Positions 47,801-57,000 of a DNA stretch of 64,000 bases are shown here, in pieces. The first letter of the stretch is position 1, and every line of letters begins with the position of its first letter. The DNA is from Lacticaseibacillus suilingensis. Lineage in GTDB: Bacteria; Bacillota; Bacilli; Lactobacillales; Lactobacillaceae. Location of the stretch: positions 17,638 to 81,637 of the forward strand of contig NZ_BOLV01000013.1 of the NCBI RefSeq assembly GCF_016861845.1. Reading direction: 5' to 3'. The position numbers and the translations under genes were made by a program. The notes beneath the pieces were generated by a model, which made no database searches, was not told the origin of the DNA, and saw nothing but the letters and a program-made list of their open reading frames with translations.

Positions 47801-48056
47801 TGGCGGCGATGGCCAACCTAGCGTCGACCCAACCCCGGAGCCGAAGCCGCAACCAGACACGGACAAGGGCGGGCCTTCAATTGTGACGGATAAGAATCAA
47901 CCTGGCAAGCAAGCAGTAAGCTCTCATGTTAAGGATCAGCGCCATGGCAAGCGCGTCTTACCAAAAACCGGTGAAACCATCAATCCTGCTTTAGTGGGCT
48001 TGGGGGCGTTGCTGGCAGGCCTCAGTGGCTTAGGCCTGCGCCGGCGTGAACATTAG
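44805..48056 (+). CDS. Cell-wall-anchored GH84 beta-N-acetylglucosaminidase
   Basis: 1083-residue surface enzyme. The N-terminus has a KxYKxGKxW-type signal (KHFKMYKSGKSW) and hydrophobic core, then ~120 residues of Ala/Thr/Pro-rich linker. A GH20b-like domain precedes the GH84 catalytic domain (about 240-560): IRGVIEGFYGQPWSDQ and the catalytic pair D366-D367 in ALDDIPLS, as in clostridial NagJ/NagH. A CBM32-like domain (ANMTDGDTSTKFWSS, about 760-870) and a second one follow. The end has a Pro-rich stretch and the sortase motif LPKTG (1052-1056), a membrane helix and RRREH. By family it removes terminal beta-GlcNAc from glycans such as mucins. GGAGGAGATAGAG before the ATG at 44805. Confidence 0.92.
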   Translation: MEKKHFKMYKSGKSWVVAGIAVWGLVSAGGGISNQTVQAATDPATTAVAPDDKAAAGAKVDTEAAPASEAETAPAATETKTTAATPAETPVPATAAQAQAEQPAATEPTAKVATAPVAATKQAVAPAPAAPAAKTTATVTTDATVDAATKALADQATAALTKAGVSFDQIHYGLATDATTTKAVADLHGAAVTTLNANGYLLKAGTVDKQTVLAVQGTDATGLFYALNDLINRAQAKADLSHVDVYESPQMSIRGVIEGFYGQPWSDQARKELFAFMGEHRMNTYIYSPKDDNYLRKNWRDLYPNDALATIKSLVDEANRNHVSFVYTLSPGNDITYSSQADYDATVAKFNQLRSIGVTQFYIALDDIPLSVTPADQAKFPAHATPNYAYNQWSTLADAQSYYLNRVERDYIQANQLPDLWLVPTNYNGSARDPFKEAQGQSLDSNIRMQWTGEGVFSGTLSADSITKAKETYNTDHMFIWDNFPVNDSNQDRLYLNPVSGRADDLYQVTDGFTANPMIEPYASWIGIGSFADYMWNAGQYDPQQSLNNVLKEIAGADLTKLAALQAFVDLNQDWNYAPADQRVQAPILAGLLADYQNTKFGTPAYQKALAALKQHLDLIVNAPTTLKTIAVSGFYNDALPWINAASHWAKATLAGITIMDETQKTDASEAKIGASYQTMAAEITAAQAKAVPNSRTGKPDPVITPTVGDGQFKVALSAAYQALDQWLQLTPIKSEATQLPGTASTNISQYEGNGAANMTDGDTSTKFWSSRNVAKGDTLTLDLGQVEAVQRVILQQGTSDAATSGDLFNSAIVYAGTKADGSDKVAIGHVTATGLYQLDLSRPVDAQYLFVVADEPTDGWLQIREFAAYSGTGLALDNVESATGQAVQNVFDGTTETTFTPQLADPTQGGVIEQSFTTPLTGMHSVVVVGQVPGTVAVKVGDTWHTVGTTDGKQLITRLAIDFDEVAGIRLTLAPAAKAGALAELGLSKLEVKATPTPGGDGQPSVDPTPEPKPQPDTDKGGPSIVTDKNQPGKQAVSSHVKDQRHGKRVLPKTGETINPALVGLGALLAGLSGLGLRRREH

Positions 48057-48091
48057 GCGACAACAGCATTTCTCAATTCAGGTTTCAAGCG

Positions 48092-48127
48092 CAATGGCGT
48101 TGCCTTCTTGGCAGCGCCATTGTTTTT
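48092..48127 (+). terminator. Terminator of the GH84 gene
   Basis: CAATGGCGTTGCC / GGCAGCGCCATTG stem followed by TTTTT. Confidence 0.92.
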
Positions 48128-48167
48128 GTAGTGCTTTCCGGTACACTGAACGCAAGGAGGGGATGAC

Positions 48168-48695
48168 ATGACCGTATCAATTCGCCCGTTGCGGGCAAAC
48201 GAACAAACGACACTGTGGCAACTGGCATACAGTGACCCAGACGCGGAGTGGACTAAATGGAACGGACCTTATTTTCATGATGTCGCGCCGACCTTAGCGG
48301 AATTTTTAGCGGCGAGGCGGTGGGTGGACCATCCGCTGCGGCAAGTGATCGTCAGCGATGGCGAGCTGGTAGGGGCCGTTTCTGCATACTATGAAGATGG
48401 CGATTTGAAGCGGTGGCTTGAAGTAGGACTGGTCATCTACCAAGAAGGACGATGGGGTCAGCACATTGGCCGCCAGGCGCTGCGGTTATGGCTGACCCAT
48501 CTCTTTGCCACCACGACCTTACCGCATCTGGGCTTCACCACTTGGTCGGGTAATGAGCGGATGATGCGGCTCGGGGCAGCAGTGGGGATGAAAGAAGGAG
48601 GCCGTATTCGGCAGGTGCGCTTTTGGCAGGGACAATATTACGATTCGGTGAAATATGGCATTCTCCGCGAAGAATGGCGACAATTACCAGGTTAA
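48168..48695 (+). CDS. GNAT family N-acetyltransferase
   Basis: 175 residues. SIRPLRANEQTTLWQLAYSD at the start, VIVSDGELVGAVSAYYED as the acetyl-CoA strand, and VIYQEGRWGQHIGRQALRLWL carrying the Q/RxxGxG/A-type loop. Substrate unknown. CAAGGAGGGG precedes the ATG. Alone between two terminated units. Confidence 0.82.
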   Translation: MTVSIRPLRANEQTTLWQLAYSDPDAEWTKWNGPYFHDVAPTLAEFLAARRWVDHPLRQVIVSDGELVGAVSAYYEDGDLKRWLEVGLVIYQEGRWGQHIGRQALRLWLTHLFATTTLPHLGFTTWSGNERMMRLGAAVGMKEGGRIRQVRFWQGQYYDSVKYGILREEWRQLPG

Positions 48696-48751
48696 ACAGC
48701 CGAATTGACCGAGAATATTAATACAGTTTTGAAAAAATAAATGTAACAGGA

Positions 48752-48800
48752 TAGGCAAGCCATGTGCAGAGGTGTACAATTGTTCTTGTAAGCGCTTTAT
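48752..48800 (+). promoter_or_regulatory. Promoter with downstream cre site before acd-etfBA
   Basis: TAGGCA (48752-48757), 17-base spacer, TACAAT (48775-48780). A cre-like TGTAAGCGCTTTAT (48787-48800; 12 of 14 consensus positions) overlaps the transcription start. That predicts repression by CcpA in the presence of preferred sugars. Confidence 0.55.
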
Positions 48801-48825
48801 CAAATAAGAGAAGGTGAAGTCAGCG

Positions 48826-49947
48826 ATGGCAAAACAATGGACCCCGCAAGAGCAAATGCTGCTGCGGATGACAAGTGAATTTACCGCCAACGAAATCGCG
48901 CCGTTGGACTTGCAAATCGATCATGCCGGCCGCTATCCCGACGGTTTGTTCGAGCAAGTCGTGGCGACCGGTTTTTTGAGCTTGATGTTACCCAATGAGT
49001 TCGGTGGGGCCGGTTTTGGCCCGGAAGTGACTGCTGAAGTCGTGCGCCGCGTGGCAGAAGGCAATGCCAGCATGGCAGCGACGCTCGAAGGCCACTACAA
49101 AACGGTTTATCAAATGCTGAAGTATGGCACGCCAGCGCTTCAGGCCAAGTATTTTCCGACGGCCGGCCAGCGGATTTTTGGCTTCGGCATGACCGAACCG
49201 ACCGGTGGCTCCAACCCCATGAGCATTCGCACCACCGCCGTGCGGCAAGGCAGCGACTGGGTCCTCAATGGCAACAAGATTATGATTACCAACGGCGGCC
49301 TAGCTGAAGTTTACTGCGTGCTGGCCAAAACGGGCCCGCAAGAACTGTCAGTGTTCGTCGTGGACCAAGATATGCCAGGCTTTGCCTTTGGGAAGCGCGA
49401 AAACTTCATCGGCTTGCGCGGAACCCCGGTAGGCGAAATCTTCATGAACGACGTGCGGGTCAGCGACGATTATCTGCTGGGCCAGGTTGGCCAAGGCGGC
49501 GAAATTGGCGATTCAGCCCATGACGATGCCTGCATTTTGATGGGAGCCGTGCTCACTGGCATCATGGATCATGCTTTGGGCTTAGCCACCAGCTATGCCA
49601 AAGAACGCAAAGCAGGCAGTACCCCCATCGGCGAGCTCGGCAGCATTCAACGCAAGCTGGCGGACATTGCCATGGGCCGCGAAACCACGCGCTTGTTGTA
49701 TCAAAATGCGGCGGCACGGCACGCGGCGGGTCAGCCGTACAGCGAAGAAGCCACCATGGCCAAGGCTTATGGTTCCCGCACGGCGGTCGCCGCGTGTGAT
49801 GACGCGTTGCAGGTCTTCGGCGGTTATGGCTACAGTCGGGACTACCCGCTGGCGCATTTGATTGCCGATGCCCGGGCGCTGGAAATCGCTGAAGGCACCG
49901 TCGAAAAGATGCGCGCTGCAATCGCGGCGGAAGAGCTGGCCAAGTAG
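48826..49947 (+). CDS. Acyl-CoA dehydrogenase
   Basis: FAD enzyme of the acyl-CoA dehydrogenase family. 373 residues with FGMTEPTGGSNPMSIRTTAV (FAD/substrate loop), ITNGGLAEVYCVLAKTG, and the C-terminal VFGGYGYSRDYPL; the catalytic base matches E356 in IAEGTVEK. The two genes after it encode its electron acceptor EtfBA. No thiolase, crotonase or hydroxyacyl-CoA dehydrogenase is nearby, so it is not a full beta-oxidation or butyrate cluster. The ATG at 48826 follows GAAGGTGAAG. Confidence 0.9.
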   Translation: MAKQWTPQEQMLLRMTSEFTANEIAPLDLQIDHAGRYPDGLFEQVVATGFLSLMLPNEFGGAGFGPEVTAEVVRRVAEGNASMAATLEGHYKTVYQMLKYGTPALQAKYFPTAGQRIFGFGMTEPTGGSNPMSIRTTAVRQGSDWVLNGNKIMITNGGLAEVYCVLAKTGPQELSVFVVDQDMPGFAFGKRENFIGLRGTPVGEIFMNDVRVSDDYLLGQVGQGGEIGDSAHDDACILMGAVLTGIMDHALGLATSYAKERKAGSTPIGELGSIQRKLADIAMGRETTRLLYQNAAARHAAGQPYSEEATMAKAYGSRTAVAACDDALQVFGGYGYSRDYPLAHLIADARALEIAEGTVEKMRAAIAAEELAK

Positions 49948-49959
49948 GGAGGCGCGCTG

Positions 49960-50745
49960 ATGAAAATAGTAGTTTGTATCAAGCAAGTGCCAGAAAGCAA
50001 TAATGTCAAATTCGATCCTGTCACCCATAACCTGATGCGAGGTGGTATGAGTGGGAGGATCAACCCCTTCGACAAAAACGCCATTGAGGCCGCGCTACGT
50101 TTGCGTGATGCCGTGGGTGGTGAAGTGGCGCTGCTGAGCATGGGCCCGGATTCCACTGCTGAAATTTTGCGCGATGGCTTGGCGATGGGGGCAGATAGCG
50201 CCTATCTGTTGAGCAGCCGCGCCTTCGCTGGGGCTGACACCTTGTCGACCGGTTATGTGTTGGCGCAGGCGGTACGCCAAATTGGCAATGTCGACTTGAC
50301 GCTGCTCGGCCGGCAGGCGGTGGATGCCGACACCGGGCAAGTTGGCCCAATTATGGCCGTTAACTTGAACCAGCCCCAGGCGACCTATGCCACCCAGCTG
50401 ACCGCTAATGGCAACCAACTGACTGTGGTGCGGGATCTGGATAGTCTAACCCAAACCGTTGAGCTGACCTTGCCAGCGGTGGTCACGGTGCGGGCAGAGG
50501 CCAATACGCCGCGCTACGAAACCCCACTGCACATTCAGCAGAGTTTTGAAAAGCAGGTGACGATTTGGCGGGACACGGATTTGGCTTTGGATCCCGCAAA
50601 GCTCGGCCAAACAGGCTCGCCAACTGTGGTGCGCAAGGTATACGCGCCTGAAGCCAAAACTCGCGCGCAGCAACCACTAGCCAGTGAACCAGCGGCAGCC
50701 GTGGATCAGTTGCTGGTGATCATGCAGCAGCATGGCCTGATTTAA
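49960..50745 (+). CDS. etfB: Electron transfer flavoprotein subunit beta
   Basis: 261 residues: MKIVVCIKQVPESNNVKFDP (opening, in part), NPFDKNAIEAALRLRD, LLGRQAVDADTGQVGPIMA and GLPAVVTVRAE-type LPAVVTVRAEANTPRY. Binds the second cofactor (AMP or FAD) of the EtfAB dimer. AGGGAGGCG precedes the ATG, 12 bases after the dehydrogenase. Whether this Etf bifurcates electrons cannot be read safely from sequence alone. Confidence 0.93.
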   Translation: MKIVVCIKQVPESNNVKFDPVTHNLMRGGMSGRINPFDKNAIEAALRLRDAVGGEVALLSMGPDSTAEILRDGLAMGADSAYLLSSRAFAGADTLSTGYVLAQAVRQIGNVDLTLLGRQAVDADTGQVGPIMAVNLNQPQATYATQLTANGNQLTVVRDLDSLTQTVELTLPAVVTVRAEANTPRYETPLHIQQSFEKQVTIWRDTDLALDPAKLGQTGSPTVVRKVYAPEAKTRAQQPLASEPAAAVDQLLVIMQQHGLI

Positions 50746-50757
50746 GGAGGCAAGAAC

Positions 50758-51720
50758 ATGACAGAAGCAATTTGGATTGTCGCCGAGCGTGAACCCGCCC
50801 GGATTAATCCCGTCACTTTTCAGCTGATCACGAAGGCCAAAGCCATTGCGCAGGGCAAAAAAGTGGTGGTAGTCTTGCTGGAAGCTCCGGACCAGCAGTT
50901 TGAGCAGGCCATCAGTGAGTATGGCCCCGATGAAATCTTGTTGGGTCAAAATGCCGCTTATGCTCAGGCCAGTGATGAGGTGATGGCAGCCGCTTTAACC
51001 ACGCTGGCCAAAGAGTATCAGCCTAACGCGGTGCTGTTTGGCGCCACGCCACTGGGCCGCTCGATTGCGCCGCGGGTGCAGGCAGCGCTGCAAACGGGTT
51101 TGACCGCCGACTGCTTGGACTTTTTCTATGAAGAGGATTTATTAGTACAAGTGAAGCCTTCTTATGGCGACAATGTGATGTGTGAAATTACTTGCCCCGA
51201 CCGGCGCCCGCAAATGGCATCGGTGCGGCCGAACACGTTTGCCGCCGAAAAAGTAGCTGGGACCACGCCAGCAATCACGCCAGTTGAGGTGGCCCAGACC
51301 ACTGGTCCCCAGGGGCGAGTGGTTGATGAAACAGTGCGGGTGTCGCACGCCACTGGCATTGCCAGCGCCAACAAAGTGCTGGCGTTGGGCCGTGGGGCGG
51401 CCACGCCAGCTGATATCGCCAGCGCCCGGGAAATTGCCAGCCGGCTCGGCGCCAGCGTTGGAGTGTCGCGGCCGCTAACAGACCTGCCTGACTTCACGGT
51501 GGAGCAGCAAATTGGCCAAAGTGGCACCACCATTGCCCCTGATTTTCTCCTGAACCTCGGGGTGTCCGGCGCGACGCAGTTCATCGTCGGGATGACGCAA
51601 GCCAAGCTGGTGGTATCGGTTAATCGCGATGCCCAGGCGCCGATTTTTGCTCAATCGGATTACACTTTCACTGGTGATGCCGCAGCCTTTATCACGGCGT
51701 TGAAGCAAAGAATGAACTAA
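50758..51720 (+). CDS. etfA: Electron transfer flavoprotein subunit alpha
   Basis: 320 residues. The C-terminal FAD-binding domain is typical: LGRGAATPADI, LGASVGVSRPLTD, QIGQSGTTIAPDFLLNLGVSGATQF and SVNRDAQAPIFAQSDY (in parts). Shuttles electrons from the acyl-CoA dehydrogenase. TTAAGGAGG precedes the ATG. Last gene of the three-gene operon. Confidence 0.94.
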   Translation: MTEAIWIVAEREPARINPVTFQLITKAKAIAQGKKVVVVLLEAPDQQFEQAISEYGPDEILLGQNAAYAQASDEVMAAALTTLAKEYQPNAVLFGATPLGRSIAPRVQAALQTGLTADCLDFFYEEDLLVQVKPSYGDNVMCEITCPDRRPQMASVRPNTFAAEKVAGTTPAITPVEVAQTTGPQGRVVDETVRVSHATGIASANKVLALGRGAATPADIASAREIASRLGASVGVSRPLTDLPDFTVEQQIGQSGTTIAPDFLLNLGVSGATQFIVGMTQAKLVVSVNRDAQAPIFAQSDYTFTGDAAAFITALKQRMN

Positions 51721-51726
51721 GAGTTT

Positions 51727-51763
51727 GAATCAAAAGACGCGGCCCAGCCGCGTCTTTTGATTC
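51727..51763. terminator. Bidirectional terminator after etfA
   Basis: A 17-bp perfect inverted repeat (GAATCAAAAGACGCGGC with GCCGCGTCTTTTGATTC) around CCA, between etfA and a convergent gene. Confidence 0.88.
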
Positions 51764-51766
51764 CAG

Positions 51767-52060
51767 TTAACCCCAGACATTCCACCACAGGAGCATCACC
51801 ACCAACGAGTAGCCTAGCCGCACCGCCAGATGGGAAAAATGAATTTCGCCGTATAGACGCAGCCCATTCATCACGGCCGCAACCAAAAGCCCGAGGATGC
51901 CCAGCGGCACAAAAATCGGCCACCAAAGTCCCAGCAACAGACTCACGGCGCTACCAATCATCAAGGCGTGCTTGGCTAATGCTTGCCGGTCGTTAATGAA
52001 TACGGCGGTCAGCGTTGCACCTGCGTAGAGGAGGAGTAAAATAGCTAAAATGAGCTTCAT
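51767..52060 (-). CDS. Small membrane protein, unknown
   Basis: 97 residues with about four hydrophobic segments (LILAILLLLYAGATLTAVF, HALMIGSAVSLLLGLWWPIF, LGILGLLVAAVMNGL, YSLVVMLLWWN). Layout like the 91-residue protein at 38846-39121. No family recognised. On the minus strand AGGTGAAGCC precedes the ATG. Confidence 0.6.
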   Translation of the reverse strand: MKLILAILLLLYAGATLTAVFINDRQALAKHALMIGSAVSLLLGLWWPIFVPLGILGLLVAAVMNGLRLYGEIHFSHLAVRLGYSLVVMLLWWNVWG

Positions 52061-52140
52061 GGCTTCACCTGTTTCAATCTAGAGAGTATGGTCCTTAATC
52101 TTCATTTTACCGATTTTCGCGGACTCCGCCTAGGAGAATA

Positions 52141-52167
52141 AAAAACCGCCGCGAAGGCGACGGTTTA
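52141..52167 (-). terminator. Terminator of the aldo/keto reductase gene
   Basis: Minus strand AAACCGTCGC / GCGGCGGTTT with a CTTC loop then TTT. Confidence 0.85.
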
Positions 52168-52171
52168 AAAC

Positions 52172-53164
52172 TTAGGCTAAAACTTGATCAATGGCGGCTT
52201 CTTCTTCGGCGGTGAAGGTCAGGTGGTCCAGTGCCTTCACGTTGTCATCTAGTTGACTGACGCGACTCGCGCCAATAATGACCGACGCCACAACGGGTTG
52301 GCGCAGATCCCAAGCCAGCGCCATTTCAGCAAGGGTCTGACCGCGCTTTTCGGCGATGGCGTTGAGGGCCTTGATCTGAGCGAGCTGGGCTTCAACTTTT
52401 TCGACGTTAAGGAAAGGACTGTCCTTACGCGCCGCGCGCGAGTCGGCAGGGATGCCATTGAGGTAGCGGCCTGTCAGCATGCCTTGCGCCAAGGGGCTAA
52501 AGACCACCGCGCCTTTGTGGGTTTCGGCCAAAGTCGGGAACAGGGCCTTGGCTTTTTCTTGGCTGAACATGTTGTAGCGATCCTGATTGATGATGTATGG
52601 CGTCTTTAGGTCCTTGAAGATGGTTGTCATGGTGGCGGTGGCTTCAGGGCCGTAGTTGGAGAGGCCAATGTACAGCGCCTTGCCACTTTTGACCAGTTGA
52701 TCCAGCGCCAGCGCCGTTTCTTCTAGCGGCGTTTCGGGATCGAAGCGGTGGGAATAGAAAATATCGAAGTAATCGAGCTGGGTGCGGCGCAAGCTTTGGT
52801 CGCAGCTGGCGATGATATATTTGCGTGAACCCCAATCCCCATACGGGCCAGGCCACATGGTATAGCCGGCCTTGGAAGTGATGATCAGCTCATCGCGGTA
52901 AGGTTTGAAATCGGCCTGATACAGGCGGCCGAAGTTGGTTTCGGCGCTGCCTGGCTCCGGGCCGTAATTATTGGCCAAATCAAAACAGGTGATGCCCAGG
53001 TCAAAGGCATGGCGCAAAAGCTGGCGCTGATTGGCCAAGGGATCGACGCTACCAAAATTGTGCCAGAGACCCAGCGACAAAGCGGATAACTTCAAACCAC
53101 TGTTGCCCACGCGGCGGTACTGCATGGTGTCATACCGCTCGCTGGCGGCTAAGTAATTATTCAT
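52172..53164 (-). CDS. Aldo/keto reductase (YghZ-like)
   Basis: NADPH-dependent reductase with a TIM barrel. 330 residues; catalytic set D62 and Y67 (FDLANNYGPEPGSAE), Lys in ELIITSKAGY and His in IFYSHRFDPETP; NADP site IIGASRVSQLDDN near the end. The sequence layout, including AKAGYTMWPGPYGDWGSRKYI, resembles E. coli YghZ, which reduces L-glyceraldehyde-3-P and methylglyoxal. AAAGGAGC precedes the ATG at 53164. Confidence 0.9.
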   Translation of the reverse strand: MNNYLAASERYDTMQYRRVGNSGLKLSALSLGLWHNFGSVDPLANQRQLLRHAFDLGITCFDLANNYGPEPGSAETNFGRLYQADFKPYRDELIITSKAGYTMWPGPYGDWGSRKYIIASCDQSLRRTQLDYFDIFYSHRFDPETPLEETALALDQLVKSGKALYIGLSNYGPEATATMTTIFKDLKTPYIINQDRYNMFSQEKAKALFPTLAETHKGAVVFSPLAQGMLTGRYLNGIPADSRAARKDSPFLNVEKVEAQLAQIKALNAIAEKRGQTLAEMALAWDLRQPVVASVIIGASRVSQLDDNVKALDHLTFTAEEEAAIDQVLA

Positions 53165-53263
53165 AGTAAGCTCCTTTAAGACTAGTTTAGGAATGCGCTT
53201 TCAGTGTACCACAGTGGGGGAGCGATACACGCGCCTCCTTGCCCTGCAGAAAGGATATTTTTC

Positions 53264-54010
53264 ATGCAATTTATCATTTCACCTGCCAAAAAAATGCAAG
53301 TTGCCCCAGATGACTTCGCCCCGACGGCCTGGCCGCAGTTTCTCCCGCAAACGAAGCAGCTACTGGCTGCCATGCGCCAGCTTTCATATACAGAAGCCAA
53401 GACGCTTTGGCAGTGTAGTGACCGGCTGGCACAAGCCAACTATGCCTGGCTCCAGCAGCTGGATTTGCGCCAGCAAGTGACACCCGCGGTGATGAGCTAT
53501 GTCGGTTTGCAGTATCAAAGCATGGCGCCGGATCTGCTGACGGCCCCGGGCCTCGATTACTTGGCGGCGAACTTGCGCATTCTTTCAGGGTTTTACGGGG
53601 TGTTGCGGCCGTTTGATGCGATAGTGCCGTACCGCTTGGAAATGGGCAGTCGGTTCGCCGTTGGGGAGACGCAAAACCTTTATCAGTTCTGGGGCCAGCG
53701 CTTGTATCAGGCCTTGAACTGGCAAGGCCCCGTGATTAATCTGGCCTCGCAAGAATATGCCAAAGCCATTACCCCGTATCTGCAACCTGAAGATCAGTTG
53801 ATTGATATTGTCTTTGGGCATCTGGTGGCTGGTCAGGTCAAGACGCGAGCGACGCTGGCCAAGCAGGCGCGCGGGGCGATGGTGCGCTTTGCCGCCGAGC
53901 ATCAGGTGCAGACAGTTGAAGCATTGCAGCAGTTTGACGACCCGCATTATCGGTATGCGCCGATCTTGTCCAGCCCTGATCGCCTGGTGTTTCTGCGCCA
54001 AGGGGACTAG
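53264..54010 (+). CDS. yaaA: Peroxide stress protein YaaA
   Basis: 248 residues of the DUF328/YaaA family, which lowers intracellular iron and damage under peroxide stress in E. coli. Motifs: FIISPAKKM at the start, FYGVLRPFDAIVPYRLEMGSR (in the middle), ILSSPDRLVFLR at the end. The ATG at 53264 follows GAAAGGATATTTTTC; the longer frame from 53204 has no ribosome site. Confidence 0.92.
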   Translation: MQFIISPAKKMQVAPDDFAPTAWPQFLPQTKQLLAAMRQLSYTEAKTLWQCSDRLAQANYAWLQQLDLRQQVTPAVMSYVGLQYQSMAPDLLTAPGLDYLAANLRILSGFYGVLRPFDAIVPYRLEMGSRFAVGETQNLYQFWGQRLYQALNWQGPVINLASQEYAKAITPYLQPEDQLIDIVFGHLVAGQVKTRATLAKQARGAMVRFAAEHQVQTVEALQQFDDPHYRYAPILSSPDRLVFLRQGD

Positions 54011-54050
54011 GGTAGACTTGCTGTTAATGGTTAGACCTTGAGGTGAACAA

Positions 54051-57000
54051 ATGAATTTAGAACGGCGAATGCCTAGTGTGATGTGGACGCGAGGACGCAA
54101 AATTGTGAGGGCGGGTCAGGTTGAAATCGATCAGGTGGACGAAAGCGCTGGCTTCGTGCAGGCGACGGTGTATGGTACCGAACCGTACAGTGTGACGGTG
54201 GCCGCGGATGAGGCCAATGATTGGTGCGATTGTCCCTATTTCTCCGGTCATGCTTTCTGCAAGCACATTGCGGCTGTGATTTTGGCCATGAAGCAGGCGG
54301 ATGCCCCAACGAGCATCACCATGCGAACGCACCAAACGGCCCCCGCCTCCAGTGGGGCCCAATTGGTGGCACATTTGGCGCTACCGCCGGTGCAATATTT
54401 TCATGGGTTGGACGCCGCTGGGGCTGGACCGCTGAAACTCGAAGTGACCTTGTTCATCAGCCAGTACCGCCGCGAAGCGTATTTGGACGAGCCGCGGTTT
54501 TTCGTGACCTTGCGCGTCGGGGAAGCTGGCGGCAGGTGGTATGTGGTGGGCGATATGCAGGGCTTCTTGCGGGCCTACAATGAAGAAATTGTCTATCAAA
54601 CTGGCGGTAAGGCGCAGTTAAGCTTGAGCCACGCTGCCTTTGCCGCACCAGAACAGGCCGTGCTGGATGCCTTAAGCGTAACGGCTCCGGTGGAAACTGA
54701 CCATTTGTATTATTCAACGAATGCCCCGCGCAAACTGGCGATGCTGAATGTCGGCCAGGTGACGGCGCTGACGCCAGTGTTTAATCAACTCGCAGCGTTT
54801 CGCTTTGAACCTTTTGATGACGGTGAGGTTTACCGGTCGTTCAGCGTTGCGCCTTACGAGGTTAGCCAAAGTCCCCTCAAGCTGAAGGTTACCCGTGATC
54901 GAGCCGGTTTTGCGGTTGCAGTCAACCAGCCCTTCAGTATTCTAATACCGGCAGAACGTCTGATTATGGCGGCTAATCATGCCTTTCAGCTCACTCCGGC
55001 GCAAACCGGGACCCTGGATCAGCTTCTGAACCAGTTGAGTTGGGCGATTGACCAGCACACTGGCAAGGGGCCTCTGCTGCATTTTCGGCCTGATGAAATG
55101 GCCGCACTCCAGGAATTCATGCACTTTTTCGGGCAAGTGGGTCAGGTTCAAGCCGATACGATCGAGGTCCCGCAGATGGTGGCGCACTTCAACCTGACGC
55201 GGCATGATCAGCAGCTTGATCTGACCTTGCAGTATGCGTATGGCGACCAACTGCTTGCCGAAAATGCGCCAGCGAGTGGCATTGAACGTAATCCGACCCA
55301 AGAAGCCCAGGCTCAAGATTATCTGCGGAGCCTTGGTTTTTGGCCGGCCAATGGGGCGTGGCATCAGAACTTTAGTGATGGCGAGACGCTGTATCACTTT
55401 TTCACCGCAGAGTTGCCGAACCTCAAGCAAAACGGGGTGGTGACCGTTGATCCGACCTTGATGGCGTTGCAGCAAACCGGCGCTGAGTTGAATCCGCAGG
55501 TGGCAGTCAGCGAAGCCGGCGGCCTGTTAACAGTCGCTTTTAGCTTCGATGGCATTGCTCCGGCGGCAATCGATCAGGTACTGGCGCAACTGGATGGGAC
55601 CAAACCATACGTAGAGCGCGGTGATGGCGGCATTGTGATGGTGGACGAGCAACTGCGCCATCTCTCTCAGGCGTTAAACCAACTGCGACATAGCACCTTG
55701 AAGGACGGTCAAATGCAGGTATCTGCTGCTCAAGCCTTGGTGGTGCAAGCCAGTCTGGGTGATCAAGCCACTTTTGATGCGCAATTCAACCAGATTGCCG
55801 CTGATTTGCGGCAGCCAGAACAGTATCCTGTGAACGTGCCGGCCTCGGTCAATGCTCACCTGCGGCCTTACCAAGTGGCAGGGGTGCAGTGGTTAGAAAT
55901 GCTGGATGCGCACGGCTTCGGCGGAATTTTGGCTGATGAAATGGGCCTGGGCAAAACCCTGCAACTGTTGACGTTCTTGGCGGCCCGCCATCAACCAGGC
56001 CAGCCGGATTTGGTGGTGGCACCGGCGTCGTTGCTGTATAACTGGCGCGCCGAGTGTGAGAAGTTCACCCCAGACTTGCAAGCCGTCGTGGTGGACGGCA
56101 GCAAGGCCGAGCGGGAGGCTGTGATTGCGGCTGGGGCAGATCTTTTGATCACCAGTTATAGCAGTGCCTTGCGCGACGCAGAAACCTATGCGGCGCTAGA
56201 TTTAGGGTATCTGGTGCTGGATGAGGCCCAGAACGTCAAAAACAGCAGTGCTAAGACCAACCAGGCGCTGCGGCAGCTGCAGCCCAAGAATACCTTTGCG
56301 CTATCTGGGACGCCGATTGAAAACCGACCGGAAGAGCTCTGGGCCATTTTCGCCTTAGTGATGCCTGGTCTGCTGCCAAGCAAGCGCGCCTTTAATCGGC
56401 TGACTCCGGCAGAAATCGCCCTGCGCGTTAGTCCCTTTATCCTGCGGCGCGAAAAAGCCAAGGTGTTGAAGGACCTCCCGGCCAAAAGTGAGTTCAACTT
56501 GCATAACGAAATGACTAAGGCTCAAAAGACTGTGTACCTGGCCCAGCTTCAGCAAATGCAAGTGAAGGTCAAGGGGCTGTCGCCCAGCGGCTTGGTCAAA
56601 AACAAGCTCGCAATTCTCGCCGGTTTAACCCGGCTGCGACAAATTTGTGATACCCCCGCGCTGTATCTGGACAATTATCGCGGCGGCTCGGGCAAACTCG
56701 ATCAGCTTGATGATTTGATTCAGGAAGCTCTTGATGGCGGCAAACAGGTGCTGGTTTTCTCCCAGTTCACTCAGATGTTGGCCCAAATTCAGCAACGCCT
56801 AGATGCCCAGCACCAAGACTATTTCCGGCTGGCCGGCGACACTAAGCCGAAGGACCGCCTGCAGATGGTCGATGCGTTCAATGCCGGCGAGAAGTCCCTG
56901 TTTCTGATTTCGCTGAAAGCAGGCGGCACCGGCCTCAATCTGACCGGCGCCAGCGTGGTGATTCTGGTTGACCTCTGGTGGAATCCCGCGGTTGAGGATC

